Shown: positions 1-10,391 of the stretch, piece after piece | Layout of the letters: each line of letters opens with the position of its first letter | Numbering within the stretch: position 1 is the first letter of the stretch | Source of the DNA: Eustoma russellianum | Taxonomy: Eukaryota > Streptophyta > Magnoliopsida > Gentianales > Gentianaceae | Reading direction: 5' to 3' | DNA length: 64,000 nucleotides | NCBI GenBank assembly: GCA_036186865.1 | Contig: AP025041.1 | Coordinates: 40,157,045-40,221,044 of the forward strand | The notes under the pieces: generated by a model | Seen by the model: only the letters and a program-made list of their open reading frames with translations | Told to the model about the DNA's origin: nothing | Databases searched by the model: none | Program-made: the position numbers and the translations under genes

Positions 1-59
1 TGTTCTGCCACCATCCTTTTTTGTTCTGTCCTTCTCTTTGCCTCGTTGTTTTTGTTCAT

Positions 60-1010
60 TGCACTGCTGTTGTCACCATCTGTCTCACCACTCCTTTGGT
101 GGCAGCCGACGCTGTTGGCGTTCCTTGGGGTGCCCACAGTAGTGGCCCTTCTGCTTACCTCCTTTCGGCATTGTTGATTTTGTCTTCCCACTAAGCTGGG
201 AATCCAACGAGTTTGAAGAATGTTTCTTGGTGTGTTTCTTCATCCTGCAATGAGAACACTAGAGATGAGACATGTCTTCTCTCCCTCTGCCCCGTTATGA
301 TGGATTTAAGTGAGGGTTGTCTCAGTATGATTCTCCTCTCCCTTGGTGAATGTGTTTTTTGTCTGCCAGACCACTCCTACTCCTCAATAATGTGTTTAGT
401 TCCACTGAGGTTAAGGATATTCATACTAGCCTCCTCTCGTCGGACCACTGCATACGCCACCTCCACTGGGCTCCTGCTTCAGAACATCACTTTTCACCGT
501 TTCAAACTTATCATCTAAGGTTGTTAATAACTAAAAAAGTCTCTGTTCTTGAATTTTCTGATTATAAATTCTGATACATCTCTAGGATCCTTCATTGGAT
601 TTAGATCCTTACGGTCAATAGTCATCCAAATGTGTTGGAATTTATTCCAACACTCTTCTAGGGAATCCATCCTTTGTCCAATCGAATTTTCCCTTTTATG
701 TAGATCAAAGACCTATACTGCACATGTGCCTGACCTATAAATGGCAGACAGTCCGTTCTATAAGGCCTTTGTCATAGGGTATCGAGAGACGTTGTTCATA
801 AGGTTAATCTCAAAGTACTGGATTAACCAGATACATCTTGTAAGAGGGTTCTGTAACTGGGTGTGAATGAACCCCTGTGAGGTGTGAGTCACTCCCCCTG
901 CCACCAACTACCATACACATTAAGGCCGCCCGTAATGCATAGTTGTCTCCATTGAGTTTCTCTTCAAGGGTCAGATTTTCATGGTTTGTTTGGAATTGAA
1001 CTCAGAGACT
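60..1010 (-). pseudogene. Decayed Ty1-copia gag (UBN2-type), minus strand
   Basis: Read on the minus strand from about 1010 down to 60, three frames together give a copia Gag. The pieces run in order: a short NYAL segment (near 935), GRGSDSHLTG (near 890), MNNVSRYPMTKAL (near 800), LEECWNKFQHIWMTIDRKD (near 630), LDDKFETVKSDVLKQEP (near 500), VEVAYAVVRREEA (near 465) and a zinc-knuckle exit FKLVGFPA-stop-WED (near 200). The same order and many of the same residues occur in the C2 gag at 42652-43390, so this is a relative of that lineage. Several stops and frameshifts make it nonfunctional. Pol would lie left of the window. Gag proteins of this class package the element RNA; this copy cannot. 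The identification rests on the colinear motifs, not on any single open frame. Confidence 0.72.
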
Positions 1011-1754
1011 ATTTCAGAGTAAAAGTTAATTTGTGGTAAATGGTCTATGATTGATGGTTGTTTGTTGACTGGATTTTGTTTATAATGATCACTTGGTCGG
1101 AATTCGCCAGGAAGGGTTTCATTGGAAAATGATTATACTTTTCTCTGAGTCCCTTGTGCAACTACAATAACTTCATCTATAAGTAAGAACAAACTCTTGC
1201 TACCTCACAACTTCAACAAAGTTTTCTTAAAGGACTTCTCACAGTGGGTTTTAGGAAGTATAGGGTTTACACCTTTTCACTAAGCTAAACACAAGCAAGA
1301 GATCAATTGTGTACACTTTCTTTTGTGTTAGACTCACAATCTCTCAATTTACAACAATAAAGAACAAGCAATAATAGCTTAACAAGCTTTAAACACTTTT
1401 GCACAAGTGAGAGAAATTTACAACATTGAAATATGAAGCTTGAAGAGGATGAAAGTGTGTTTTGCCCTCATCTGAGCTTCTTCAATTTATAGGTGGTGTA
1501 TTCCATGTTTTTGCAGCCTCCCTCAAGTCTTCACGTCAATCTCAAGTCTTGACAATGTGCAAATAGCCTTTAGCCACCCTATGGATTGATTTGATCCTCC
1601 AAAGCCACCCTAGAGAATCTTAGACATCGATATAATAGTCAAGGAAGCATAATTAATGTTAAGGAAAAATCCACAAGAAATTTGAGCAAGATTGGAAAGA
1701 GAAAACAACATGAATCTCCCTTGTATTTTGTTCCAACAAGTCACAAAAATTTGA
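1011..1754 (-). promoter_or_regulatory. Leader and TATA-box region upstream of the decayed gag
   Basis: On the minus strand a TATAAATT motif lies at 1484-1491. It is followed downstream by AT-rich, CT-rich leader-like sequence that runs towards the decayed gag start near 1000. The layout fits an LTR or leader of the element to its left, but no LTR terminus, primer-binding site or duplicate copy is visible, so the assignment is tentative. The family-B locus has a similar order of TATA box and upstream array, at 23893 and 24958-25172. Confidence 0.4.
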
Positions 1755-2205
1755 ATTCTAGATGACATTAATCGATCAATGTGTCTGTATTGAGAGATCA
1801 ATGACCTCTAATAAGGTTCTAGTTTTGAGCCTGCCATACATCAAACAATCGATGTCTCTTCTTTGAGAGACTGATGTCTACATTGATCGATCGATATCCC
1901 AAAGTAAGGTTTCAATTTTATTCATTATGTACATCGATCGATCGATGTCTCTCTTGAGAGACTGATGTATATATCGATATCGATGTCTCAGACATTGAGA
2001 AATCGATGTCTTCAAGTAAGGTTTCACTTTGAACCTTCACTACATCGACCGATCGATGTCTCTCTGCTTAAGAGATCGATGTTGGACGGTAAGGTTCCGA
2101 CCTTGAACCTTTCCAACATAGATCGATCGGTGTCTTTCCTTGAGAAACTGATGTATGCATCGATCGATTCATGTGAGAGATCGATGTCTCTCAGTCTGTT
2201 TTTTC
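1755..2205. repeat. Degenerate tandem array built on CGATCGAT
   Basis: About five degenerate units repeat the pattern TACATCGATCGATCGATG, then TCTCT, GAGAGA, CTGATGTAT and a GTAAGGTT spacer. GATC and ATCGAT palindromes are strongly over-represented. Long frames on both strands here are products of the repeat and are not genes. A related array with CGATCGATCCACGT cores is at 24958-25172. Confidence 0.8.
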
Positions 2206-3115
2206 TCATTTTGTTTCAAATTCAAGCAACTTGCTCTGTTACCATGTAAAATTTTATAGTTGTGAATGAAAAATCGTTTTTCCTTCCTTAGCTTGGTATA
2301 GTACATCGTCCTATTTATAGTACAATCGAGATAGAATACCATAAATATATGAAATATTTGATTCTAAGATTAGGATATTATTGGCACTTGATTAACATCA
2401 AATCCTTTAATCTACTAGATTTTGTTGACTCTTTCTAACACATGTTGGAAAAGGAAAAAATGAATGATTTATTGTGTTTGTTTGTGGAAGAGTTATGTAT
2501 CTGGCCCTATCAGATTCTCTAGCTAGAATTTTCATAAAACACTTGCATTGGGATTGTCCTCCGAGCCCAAACAACTTCGTAATTCCACCTGTGAAGGAGG
2601 TTCCGTTAATTAAAGTATGGAAAAAGAGTTAGATGAAAAACTACTAAAAATCATATACTATAAATTGAGTAACGATACACGTTATTGATTTTACCCTATC
2701 ATTGTTTTTGCTCAAAGATAATTGATGAAGAGTTCCTAATACTATTTAAACTTATAATAAATGAATGCATGAACAAATCAAACTTAATAGTGGAACTATA
2801 ATCAAATAATATCAAGATGACTAATTTGCATACAAGATATACATCAAATAACCATGGATATCCAGTTCATTGGGTACCCCATACGGACTTTCACACTTGC
2901 TACAATAGCATTGCTAACGCCGCCGCTTAATTTATGACAGAGGAGACATCCATTTCGGCAACAGACAGAGTCTTTTCATAACCTAAGGACAAAAATTTGC
3001 TTTTCTTGAAAACTTTTTTTTTAAAAAAAATGTAAATATCATAAACCCAGAAAGCACATGGTCAAATCAATCGTGGCAAAATCAAAACATCTATAGATGC
3101 TACCCGTACAGAATC
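2206..3115. other. No gene recognised
   Basis: AT-rich sequence with no convincing coding frame, RNA gene or mobile-element terminus. It is the left flank into which LTR element 1 inserted. Confidence 0.6.
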
Positions 3116-3120
3116 AATTA

Positions 3121-4115
3121 TGACGAGGTCGGATTGTCTCGCCAAGGTAAAAGTAGAAATACCCGGAGCTAAGGCTGTTAATCCTCCGTCACTTGTCCTT
3201 CTTAGAAACCCAGAGCTAAGGCTGTTAATCCTCCGTCACTTGTCCTTCTTAGAACCCTGAGAAAGAAAAGAAAGCGTTAGGGGTCCCAGGACGCTGTCCC
3301 GGGAAAACCCTCCGACGCTCAAGTCAGTTGCGAGCACTTATGCGTATGGCTTTAACTAAATAGAGGTTTGATGAAACCTGTTTTGAGGTCGTCCAGAGTG
3401 TATTAGCCGAGCTAGATAATGAAAAGTGGTGGGTTTTCTCTTTCTGAATTGGTGGGGTTTTGAATGATTTTAACAAAACTTGGCTTCTTTCTGTTGAGGA
3501 AGCCCCTTTTATACTTAGCGAAGCTAGATGCTGCGTGTCCCAGATGAATAAAATGAAGACGTCTGGCCATCTTGCATGACAGCCGTGCAGCTGCTAAAGA
3601 TTGCTGTGCTGGCAACTTCCCCCCGTATGATTGACATCTGGAGAGAAACAAGATTGCATGTATGCCATGTAGCACACAGCATCGTGACTGTTATAATTTG
3701 GCCGAGGTCAGTAATCGAAGACCTGCGACCGAGGTGGACTATGAGCAGCCGAGAACCCTAGTCTGGATTCCAATGGCCGAGCTTGGCACTTAGTCGTGAT
3801 CCTCAGTGGCTGAGATGCCAATCTGTTATGCCGAGATGCCATTTACTCGGGCAGAAACACAGAGGCTCCGAACCAGGAGGTCTGGGCCAAGGTCTTTGGG
3901 CCGAGGTGGGGCTCTGAAGCTGAGATGAACTCGTAAATCCCGGAGGGTGCTGACCTTGAGACCGAGATGACGAAGTGCCTTTATGGCCGAGATGAATTAT
4001 TTGTCTGTATCTGGCCTGGTCAGACCTCAGGCCGGCGTGCGGCACTTAGTCATATTTTCGCCCTTGCTAAGCGTTGACCGTTATTGACTAACGGGTGAAT
4101 TTCTTGGTATCATCA
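3121..4115 (-). repeat. Element 1 LTR (3' LTR in sense orientation)
   Basis: Direct repeat of 8588-9582 with TG...CA ends. The minus strand carries TATAAAAG at 3506-3513 followed by GGGGCTTCC, a plausible U3 promoter. A short internal duplication of a CTAAGGCTGTTAAT-containing segment lies near 3175-3250. Confidence 0.92.
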
Positions 4116-4199
4116 TCTGGGGGCAGACCTCGGCGCAGATTAAAAGGGCTGAAACTTTCATTGAAGATAAAGAGTACATATTACAATCTAAATACGAGC

Positions 4200-6452
4200 C
4201 TATATCTGCTCTTCATCTTCTCGCAAGTCTGCCCCATCAGTGAACTTCTGAAACTGGGCTTCGAACTCGGCCTCAACATTGATGTTATAAAGCTCAACCA
4301 GTTTGGGATCATCTTTATTCAGCTGGGGGCAGACCTCGGCGCAGACATCTATGGCCTTTGTTTGGCCCATCTGCAAAACTGGGCCTTATAATAGCACCAT
4401 ATTCTCTTCAAACAGCTCCGACTTCTTGAACTCGGCCACTGCTTCAGACTTGGCCGCAGCAAGTTGAGCAGCAAAATTTGATGCCTGCTGCTCCAGTTTT
4501 TCCTACAGAGATGTGATCACGGCATCCTTTCGCCCAGACTCCGCCATCACCTGGTTGTAACATTCCTCCAGATCGGCATTTCTTTTCTCCAGCTCGGCTA
4601 CTAAGGAATTGGTTGTGGCCCACTTGGTCTCGGCTCTTCCTTTTGGCCTTGAACTTTGATGATCTCTGACTTCAAAAATGCGATGCTTTGGGAATTAGCA
4701 TCAGACTCTTTGATCTTAGTTGCCAGCTGACTCTGCAGCTCTTCACCTCGGCTAATGAGCTCGGACAGTTGCACTTTCAGCTGTATCACCAAAATGGGGT
4801 TAGTCAAACTTTAGCAGGTGTAACAAGCAAGCGATAGATCATACCATGGCAGAGTTGATGTGGACAGTGTTGACCAAGTTGCCCCAAGATGCGGACGAAA
4901 AACGTTGTTTGTCTAGCGGCAGGATCAGGGTGTTCATCTTTCTGGCAATAGCTGGGTTCGCAACAGTGTCGGTTTCATCAAATTCGCCCACTGTCAAGGT
5001 CTGCTCCTGAGCAGGTGCTGTCTCGGCCTCAGGAACAGGGGCATCTTCTCTCGGCCTTTTTCCCAGAACAGAACCCTCAATATGCTGAGTATTTCCGAGA
5101 TCAGCAGGAGTGGGATCCATTGGTGAGATCTCGGCCCTTGCCCCTGCTATAGTGTCCGAGATTAAAAACTTCAAGAAAAAAAAATTCAACAAGTTTTCAA
5201 AGTGTAAGCTACCTGGAGTGGTTGACTCAGACGCTATGGTGATTGCTTGATTCACCTCAGCCTCGGCAATGCCTTCAGCTGGGGGCAGATTCTGGACGGC
5301 CTCAGTCCTAGCCTTTGCGGCCTGAGCTTTCTTCCTGGATGCAGCCTTGGTAATTTTTGCTGCAAATTCTCTGCCTCCAAGAGCCATGGAATCTGCACAA
5401 AGAACATAAGGTTAAAAGAAGGCCGGCCAAAAACGAAAAGGAAATACCAGGTATCAGAGTATACCCCGGACTATTGCCTAGTTTTCTGGAGAAAGAGGTT
5501 TGTAGTGAGGGCCGGAGGCTAAGGAACCCAGGTCGGCTGCCTTCAGAACTGAGTCATTAACCCTATACCAGTCGATGACTACAGGCAGGGAATATAATTT
5601 GGCTGCCTCATCACAAAATTCTGGGCTCGGCTTCATGTTGTCAGCTCTGCCTGACTTCCATATATCAAGTTGGGGTAGCCCTAACTTCTTAATATAGAAG
5701 AACCTACCCTTCCAGTTTTTCTTGAAGGAAGGAATATGTATGACATAATTGAAATCTTCAGGAGTCACTCTCTTGGTAAAATAATACCAAATTTCAGATG
5801 ACCTACAGGCAAACAGACTCCTAAAGATCCTCTGATCAAAGGGGATCTCAGATGCTCTAAGGAAGAGCAAGAAAGACAGAATAATTTTTAAACTATTAGG
5901 CTTGATCTGGGGAAGCCTAAGGTTGTAAGAATGAAGAATCCGAAACAAAGAAGCTGGGACGGGAAGAAGAAAACCCAGAGTGAAAATATTCCTCATAAAC
6001 GGCCTCATATCCCGCAGGAGGGTCATAGGCTGTCTGATTAGCTGAGGGAAGAATGGGGTCAAATTGTTCGACATCAATGTCATACATCCCACACAGTAAA
6101 GACACGTCCACCTCGGACAAGGTACAGAAGGACTCTTGGACCTCGGCTGAAGGAGACCCCTATAAACAACCCCTACTGGCAGAGTTGAAACCCTAGATCT
6201 ACTAGGCACCATTGCCGTGCCCGGAGGTGGGATGGTTTCTGCCTGTTTTGGAGAAACCTCAACTACTCTAATAGCTCTGCTCGGTGGAGCCTGGCCACTA
6301 GGGCCGGCACCATCTCCAGCGCCACCTAAGGGCCGAGCTTGAAGACGGTTTTCAGAGACAACAGTCCTTTCCGATGATGAACTGAGGTTTCCTACATTAC
6401 CAACGTAGGAAGCTCCCTCAGAGTGATTTTGGGAATCTGAAGCAGAAGACAT
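4200..6452 (-). pseudogene. Multi-exon gene resembling plant 'putative gypsy-type transposon' (PF04195-like) proteins with coiled-coil tail
   Basis: The minus strand encodes a protein of the type annotated in many plant genomes as a putative gypsy-type transposon protein. The body (6452-5478) has a Ser/Pro-rich N-terminus, then the conserved block PDPPAGYEAVYEEYF-like (actual YDPPAGYEAVYEEYF, 6120-5960) in a different frame, and then LRLPQIKPNSLKIILSFL and WKGRFFYIKKLG back in the first frame. This implies two compensating frameshifts, near 6160 and near 5960. A further exon begins near 5393 after a TTTGTGCAG acceptor. Likely introns are 5147-5212 (GTAGCT...ATAG) and 4781-4844 (GTATGA...ACAG). 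The last part (4780-4200) is coiled-coil-like, rich in E, K, Q and A, with in-frame stops at 4503-4505 and 4386-4388 and a final stop at 4200-4202. Function of the family is unknown. I infer a decayed passenger or accessory gene of element 1. The family name is from memory of sequence style and is moderately sure. Confidence 0.62.
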
Positions 6453-6621
6453 GGAAGATAGGACTTACAAGCGATTAGCCGGAAGAGAAGAAGAAGAGGA
6501 TCGCTGAGATGAAAAAGACGCGGGAGCAAGGGGAAACCCAGAAGAGAGCTGACACCGGTGAAGAGCAAAAATGAGGAGAGAGCAATCAAAACGTAAAGGG
6601 GAAAAATGAGGAATGAAGCCC

Positions 6622-6629
6622 TATTTATA
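6622..6629 (-). promoter_or_regulatory. Internal TATA box of element 1
   Basis: The minus strand reads CTATAAATAG here, about 170 nt upstream of the ATG at 6452, with a pyrimidine-rich stretch in between. The position fits an internal promoter for the second gene of element 1, separate from the LTR promoter. This is inferred from sequence only. Confidence 0.5.
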
Positions 6630-7387
6630 GGCAAGTCTCAGCCATTCCAAAGGTCACCTCGGGTTAGACCGACCTCGATTCCCATGCCACCATCGACTGA
6701 TTGGCATCGAATCCTGAACTGACATGATTAAAAGCTGAACCGTGTCACCTCGGTCTGCGTAGACATAATTGCGCAAAACAAACCAATCCGAGATGGACAC
6801 GTGTCCAGGAAGGTCATCCGTCTGGTCGGTCTAATCCAATTAGTACAGCTACGAACTGATGCTTCGTACACCACGCTTGATAGGTATGGAATGATTGGCT
6901 TCAAGAGTGACACCTCGGCTGGAGATGGAATAATTGGCTTCCAAGTTCCCTGTCTGGCTGAATGTCTTGAACTTCAAACTTTTTATTGTTGAGATCGCAC
7001 ATTGGTCTTACTAATTTGAACACGTCTGTTCTTTGCCGAGGTCCCCTGAGCAATTCTGTTTAGAACTAAGTCCGCAGACCAACGTGTCGCTGAGTCACTA
7101 AATTTTTGTTACCGAGCTAGAATGTCGGTATTGAACCTGCTCAGTTCTAATGAAAGATTGACAAAATAGGTGTTACCTGGCCCCACCGAGTTAAATAAGA
7201 GAGACTTGTGCTGCCTTGGCCGAGATCCCATTCTATGGGATAATTTCTGAGCATATCCGATGTGCGCTTAGCCGAGGTAGGATAAGAAGGCATCAATACC
7301 ATCCTTGACCTCTTCTAGATTTGCCAAAGCCATACAAGTCTCTTGTTCAGCGGGTTGAAACCCCAAAAGAGCTGAGGTCTTCCAGTA

Positions 7388-7522
7388 CCCTTTAACGGGC
7401 ATGTGCCTGGAACTAGCCAAGGTCTTTTTCCACCCTTTAGCGGGCATGTGCCTCGTACGCAGCGAGGTCTTTATGCACCCTATAGCGGGCGCGTGCCTCG
7501 TACGTAACGAGGTTTTGGGAAG
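7388..7522 (-). repeat. Three 45-bp tandem units inside element 1
   Basis: Units at 7388-7432, 7433-7477 and 7478-7522 begin CCCTTTAACGGGC, CCCTTTAGCGGGC and CCCTATAGCGGGC. The period is a multiple of three, and the minus-strand frame through the repeats is open. It gives a 15-residue repeat of the form KTSLRTRHMPAKGWK (open frame 7570-7268). Confidence 0.85.
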
Positions 7523-7718
7523 ATACTTCTCAGTTCCACAGAGCTGTCCATAACACAGTTGGATAAGCAAACTTTTATTGCTGAGAAGCTTCCTGCACCG
7601 AATGGTGACTAACTTTATCGAAGACTATACAGACCGATTACAAGGCCGAGCTAGGAGTTTTTGGGTTTTTACCAAGAAATTGGTCCCCACTTTGAGCTCG
7701 GCTTTCGGTCATAGCGGC

Positions 7719-8492
7719 CTACCACGTCTTTTCAATTGAGCCGCTACTCGAATTGACAACCTTTTGGGGGAGATTATCCAGGTCGGCTCCCCTGCGCAAG
7801 TTTAATCCCGAATCATAAAACTGCCGCAGGCGGCCGAGTTCAATCTGGTGCGCAATCTCCTTGCCCAGTTGCCTACAATCTTCTGTATTATGCCCAATAT
7901 CATGGTGATATAGGCAGTAAAGTTGTGGGTCCCTCTTGTGGAGTGGCTCGGCAAGGGGCTGAGGTTCCCTTGCCAAACTCTTCTTCCTCATATAGGAGAG
8001 GATGTGGGCTTTTGAAGCTAACAGAGAGGTCCTTTCTCTGCCCAAGCCCCCCAGCCGAACTTTGACAGATGCTCTTTCTCGCCGTGAGGCCTGGATATGT
8101 GTTACAGAACTGGAAGGCCGAGATGAGGTCGAAAGGCACTGTATAGTCTGATAATCGGACCTCCGTTGTGGGTACCCTGCTTCAGTTATAATCTTGGCTT
8201 GACGTTCAGAATGATATCCTGGCCGAGATGGAGAGTACTCCAACTGCTGAACACTGGTACTGCCAGGAGAGGGGCCACAGATACCTTCTGTTAAGGCTTT
8301 CCCTCTTAGCTTCATAACAGCTTGGAACGCTGCCGAATTTTGAGCCACATAATGTAAGGCTCTCATGTGCTCTTCATATGAGAGGATAACTGGAGTTGTA
8401 AACCCCCTTGGATCCTTAGAGCATGGAGCAGTTGGTTGCAGGGAAGACCCTTGATAGTCTTCTTTGCCCATCTTCTTCTCAATAGCTTCCAA
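7719..8492 (-). CDS. Gag-like protein of LTR element 1 (257 aa)
   Basis: This is an uninterrupted 257-codon frame, the first long one after the primer-binding site in sense direction. The C-terminal part has the zinc-knuckle variant YCLYHHDIGHNTEDC, which is C-x2-H-x4-H-x4-C, followed by RQLGKEI and an LIELGxL-like motif. This combination is usual at the end of plant gypsy Gag proteins. The N-terminal region has EHMRALHYVAQNSAAFQAVMK. Gag would bind the element RNA and form virus-like particles. It is shorter than typical autonomous gypsy Gag, and no protease follows. The ATG at 8492 is chosen because it is the first in the open frame and lies about 80 nt downstream of the PBS. Element 2 has a frameshifted homologue at 30625-31490. 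It may still be translated, but activity is unknown. Confidence 0.72.
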   Translation of the reverse strand: MEAIEKKMGKEDYQGSSLQPTAPCSKDPRGFTTPVILSYEEHMRALHYVAQNSAAFQAVMKLRGKALTEGICGPSPGSTSVQQLEYSPSRPGYHSERQAKIITEAGYPQRRSDYQTIQCLSTSSRPSSSVTHIQASRRERASVKVRLGGLGRERTSLLASKAHILSYMRKKSLAREPQPLAEPLHKRDPQLYCLYHHDIGHNTEDCRQLGKEIAHQIELGRLRQFYDSGLNLRRGADLDNLPQKVVNSSSGSIEKTW

Positions 8493-8568
8493 GAATAATT
8501 AAAAAGACTTAGTCACTGGAGGAGTCTTTGTGGATATTTCGTATGTGAAAGGACCCGGAGGTTCAGGC

Positions 8569-8586
8569 CCTCCTTCTAGCGCCAAT
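8569..8586 (-). other. Primer-binding site of element 1
   Basis: Immediately inside the 5' LTR (sense minus) the sequence is TTGGCGCTAGAAGGAGGG. Element 2 has a near-identical site, TTGGGGCTAGAAGGAGGG, at the same place. The complementary tRNA was not identified. Confidence 0.65.
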
Positions 8587-8587
8587 T

Positions 8588-9582
8588 TGACGAGGTCGGA
8601 TTGTCTCGCCAAGGTAAAAGTAGAAATACCCGGAGCTAAGGCTGTTATCCTCCGTCACTTGTCCTTCTTAGAAACCCGGAGCTAAGGCTGTTAATCCTTC
8701 ACTTGTCCTTCTTAGAAATCTGAGAAAGAAAGAAAGAAAGCGTTAGGGGTCCCAGGACGCTGTCCCGGGAAAACCCTCCGACGCTCTAGTCAGTTGCGAG
8801 CACTTATGCGTATGGCTTTAACTGAAATAGAGGTTTGATGAAACCTGTTTTGAGGTCGGCCAGAGTGTATTAGCCAAGCTGAGATGAAAAGTGGTGGGTT
8901 TTCTCTTTCTGAATTGGTGGGGTTTTGAATGATTTTAACAAAACTTGGCTTCTTTCTGTTGAGGAAGCCCCTTTTATACTTAGCGAAGCTAGATGCTGCT
9001 TCGTGTCCCAAATGGATAAAATGAAGACGTCTGGCCATCTTGCATGACAGCCGTGCAGCTGCTAAAGATTGCTGTGCTGGCAACTTCCCCCCGTATGATT
9101 GACATCTGGAGAGAAACAAGATTGCATGTATGCCATGTAGCACACAGCATCGTGACTGTTATAATTTGACCGAGGTCAGTAATCGAAGACCTGCGACCGA
9201 GGTGGACTATGAGCAGCCAAGAACCCTAGTCTGGATTCCAATGTCCGAGCTTGACACTTAGTCGTGATCCTCAGTGGCTGAGATGCCAATCTGTTATGGC
9301 CGAGATGCCATTTACTCGGGCAGAAACACAGAGGCTCCGAACCGGGAGGTCTGGGCCAAGGTCTTTGGGCTGAGGTGGGGCTCTGAAGCTGAGATGAACT
9401 CGTAAATCCCAGAGGGAGCTGACCTTGAGACCGAGATGACGAAGTGCCTTTGTGGCCGAGATGAATTATTTGTCTGTATCTGGCCTGGTCAACTTCAGGC
9501 CGACGTGCGGCACTTAGTCATATTTTCGTCCTTGCTAAGCGTTGACCGTTTTGACTAACGGGTGAATTTCTTGGTATCATCA
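8588..9582 (-). repeat. Element 1 LTR (5' LTR in sense orientation)
   Basis: Partner of 3121-4115. The minus strand has TATAAAAG at 8971-8978, a candidate promoter that would drive gag transcription leftwards. Confidence 0.92.
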
Positions 9583-9587
9583 AATTA

Positions 9588-10194
9588 CAATGTGTCGTAA
9601 GAATAATATAACATAATATGCAATAATGGCCAACATACAATACATATTGAAAACTTTTCATATTAGTAACGGTGGAAACTGAAGGGTTCACAAAAGTATA
9701 GTCTTATGCACAATGCTTGATCGACCTTTAGTTTAAAAGTTTCTCATTACATCACCTCGTTGTCTTAGAGGCTCCTATTTATAGCGGAGTATGCCTTAGA
9801 AGCTTGCGTCTATAGCAAGGTATAGAGTGTCAGATGTACGTAACATATCCATGTGTTAGATACTAATAGAGATTGTTCTCCGATGACCCAAACTGAAAAT
9901 TGTGATAAGCTGTGTCGATCAACTGGTACTTCATAATATAAGAAACGTAACTAATTTAGTGAGTCATTTTGCTTTATTCCATTATATTCTAAAGTCAAAT
10001 GAGAGTGTGTCCTTGACTCCATTGAATGAAAACAAGTTTAAAAGTTTCCCATAAACCTTACATTTGGATTGGTCCTCTCTCTCCCTAACAATTTTTGGTC
10101 TTTTGCATGCCCATACGAATTGACGAAGAAATATTTCACAAACTACAAATTAAACTAATTATATGGAGGAATAAATTAAATGCAACAGTAGAAT
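9588..10194. repeat. Intergenic sequence containing a dispersed repeat
   Basis: No gene is recognised. The segment 9790-9975 is a diverged copy of 61716-61899; both contain GTCGATCAACTGGTACTTC and share the surrounding order for about 185 bp. Its nature is unknown. Confidence 0.6.
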
Positions 10195-10391
10195 TTTTTT
10201 TTTAATAAACGGAAGGATACCTTCCGGTCTTTATTTATTCAATAAATATCCCGCGTTAAATGGCCGAGGGTAGCCGTTACTACAAACTAAAAAAAGAAAA
10301 AACGAAATCAAATGATCATTCGTGGAACATGAGGCATGCTAAACACACTATAGTTCAAAAGAACGATGACTTATAAAATATACTGCAACAT
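10195..10391 (-). mobile_element. 5'-truncated LINE 3' end with target-site duplication
   Basis: A 197-bp insert begins with a T-run (an A-tail on the minus strand) preceded on the minus strand by GGAAGGTATCCTTCCG, a palindromic 3'-UTR motif. It is flanked by the exact 17-bp direct repeat AAATGCAACAGTAGAAT (10178-10194 and 10392-10408). Tail, truncation and long duplication are the marks of target-primed reverse transcription by an L1-type LINE. Confidence 0.85.

Larger units (their letters stand above)
3121..9582 (-). mobile_element. LTR element 1: pol-less gypsy-related retrotransposon
   Basis: Two 995-bp direct repeats bound the element, each starting TGACGAGGTC and ending GGTATCATCA. They are flanked by the 5-bp target-site duplication AATTA (3116-3120 and 9583-9587). 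The sense strand is minus: gag reads that way and a primer-binding-like TTGGCGCTAGAAGGAGGG lies just inside the right LTR. The order in sense direction is LTR, PBS, gag (8492-7719), a 45-bp tandem repeat, an internal TATA box and a second multi-exon gene (6452-4200), then LTR. I find no protease, reverse transcriptase, RNase H or integrase motif in the 4.5-kb interior. It should therefore be non-autonomous, possibly mobilised by a gypsy relative that recognises the same PBS and LTR. The LTRs differ by small indels and substitutions, so insertion is not very recent. No clear polypurine tract is visible inside the left LTR. Confidence 0.92.

Noticed and set aside
213..740. Plus-strand frames of about 60-100 codons near the left edge
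   Set aside because: They are shadows; the opposite strand carries recognisable copia Gag blocks.
2024..2249. Frames through 1965-2249 on both strands
   Set aside because: Products of the CGATCGAT array.
2900..2960. GCCGCCGCTTAA occurring at about 2928 and 10513 as a possible duplicated block
   Set aside because: Similarity fades within 30 bp; it may be an old repeat but I could not support more.
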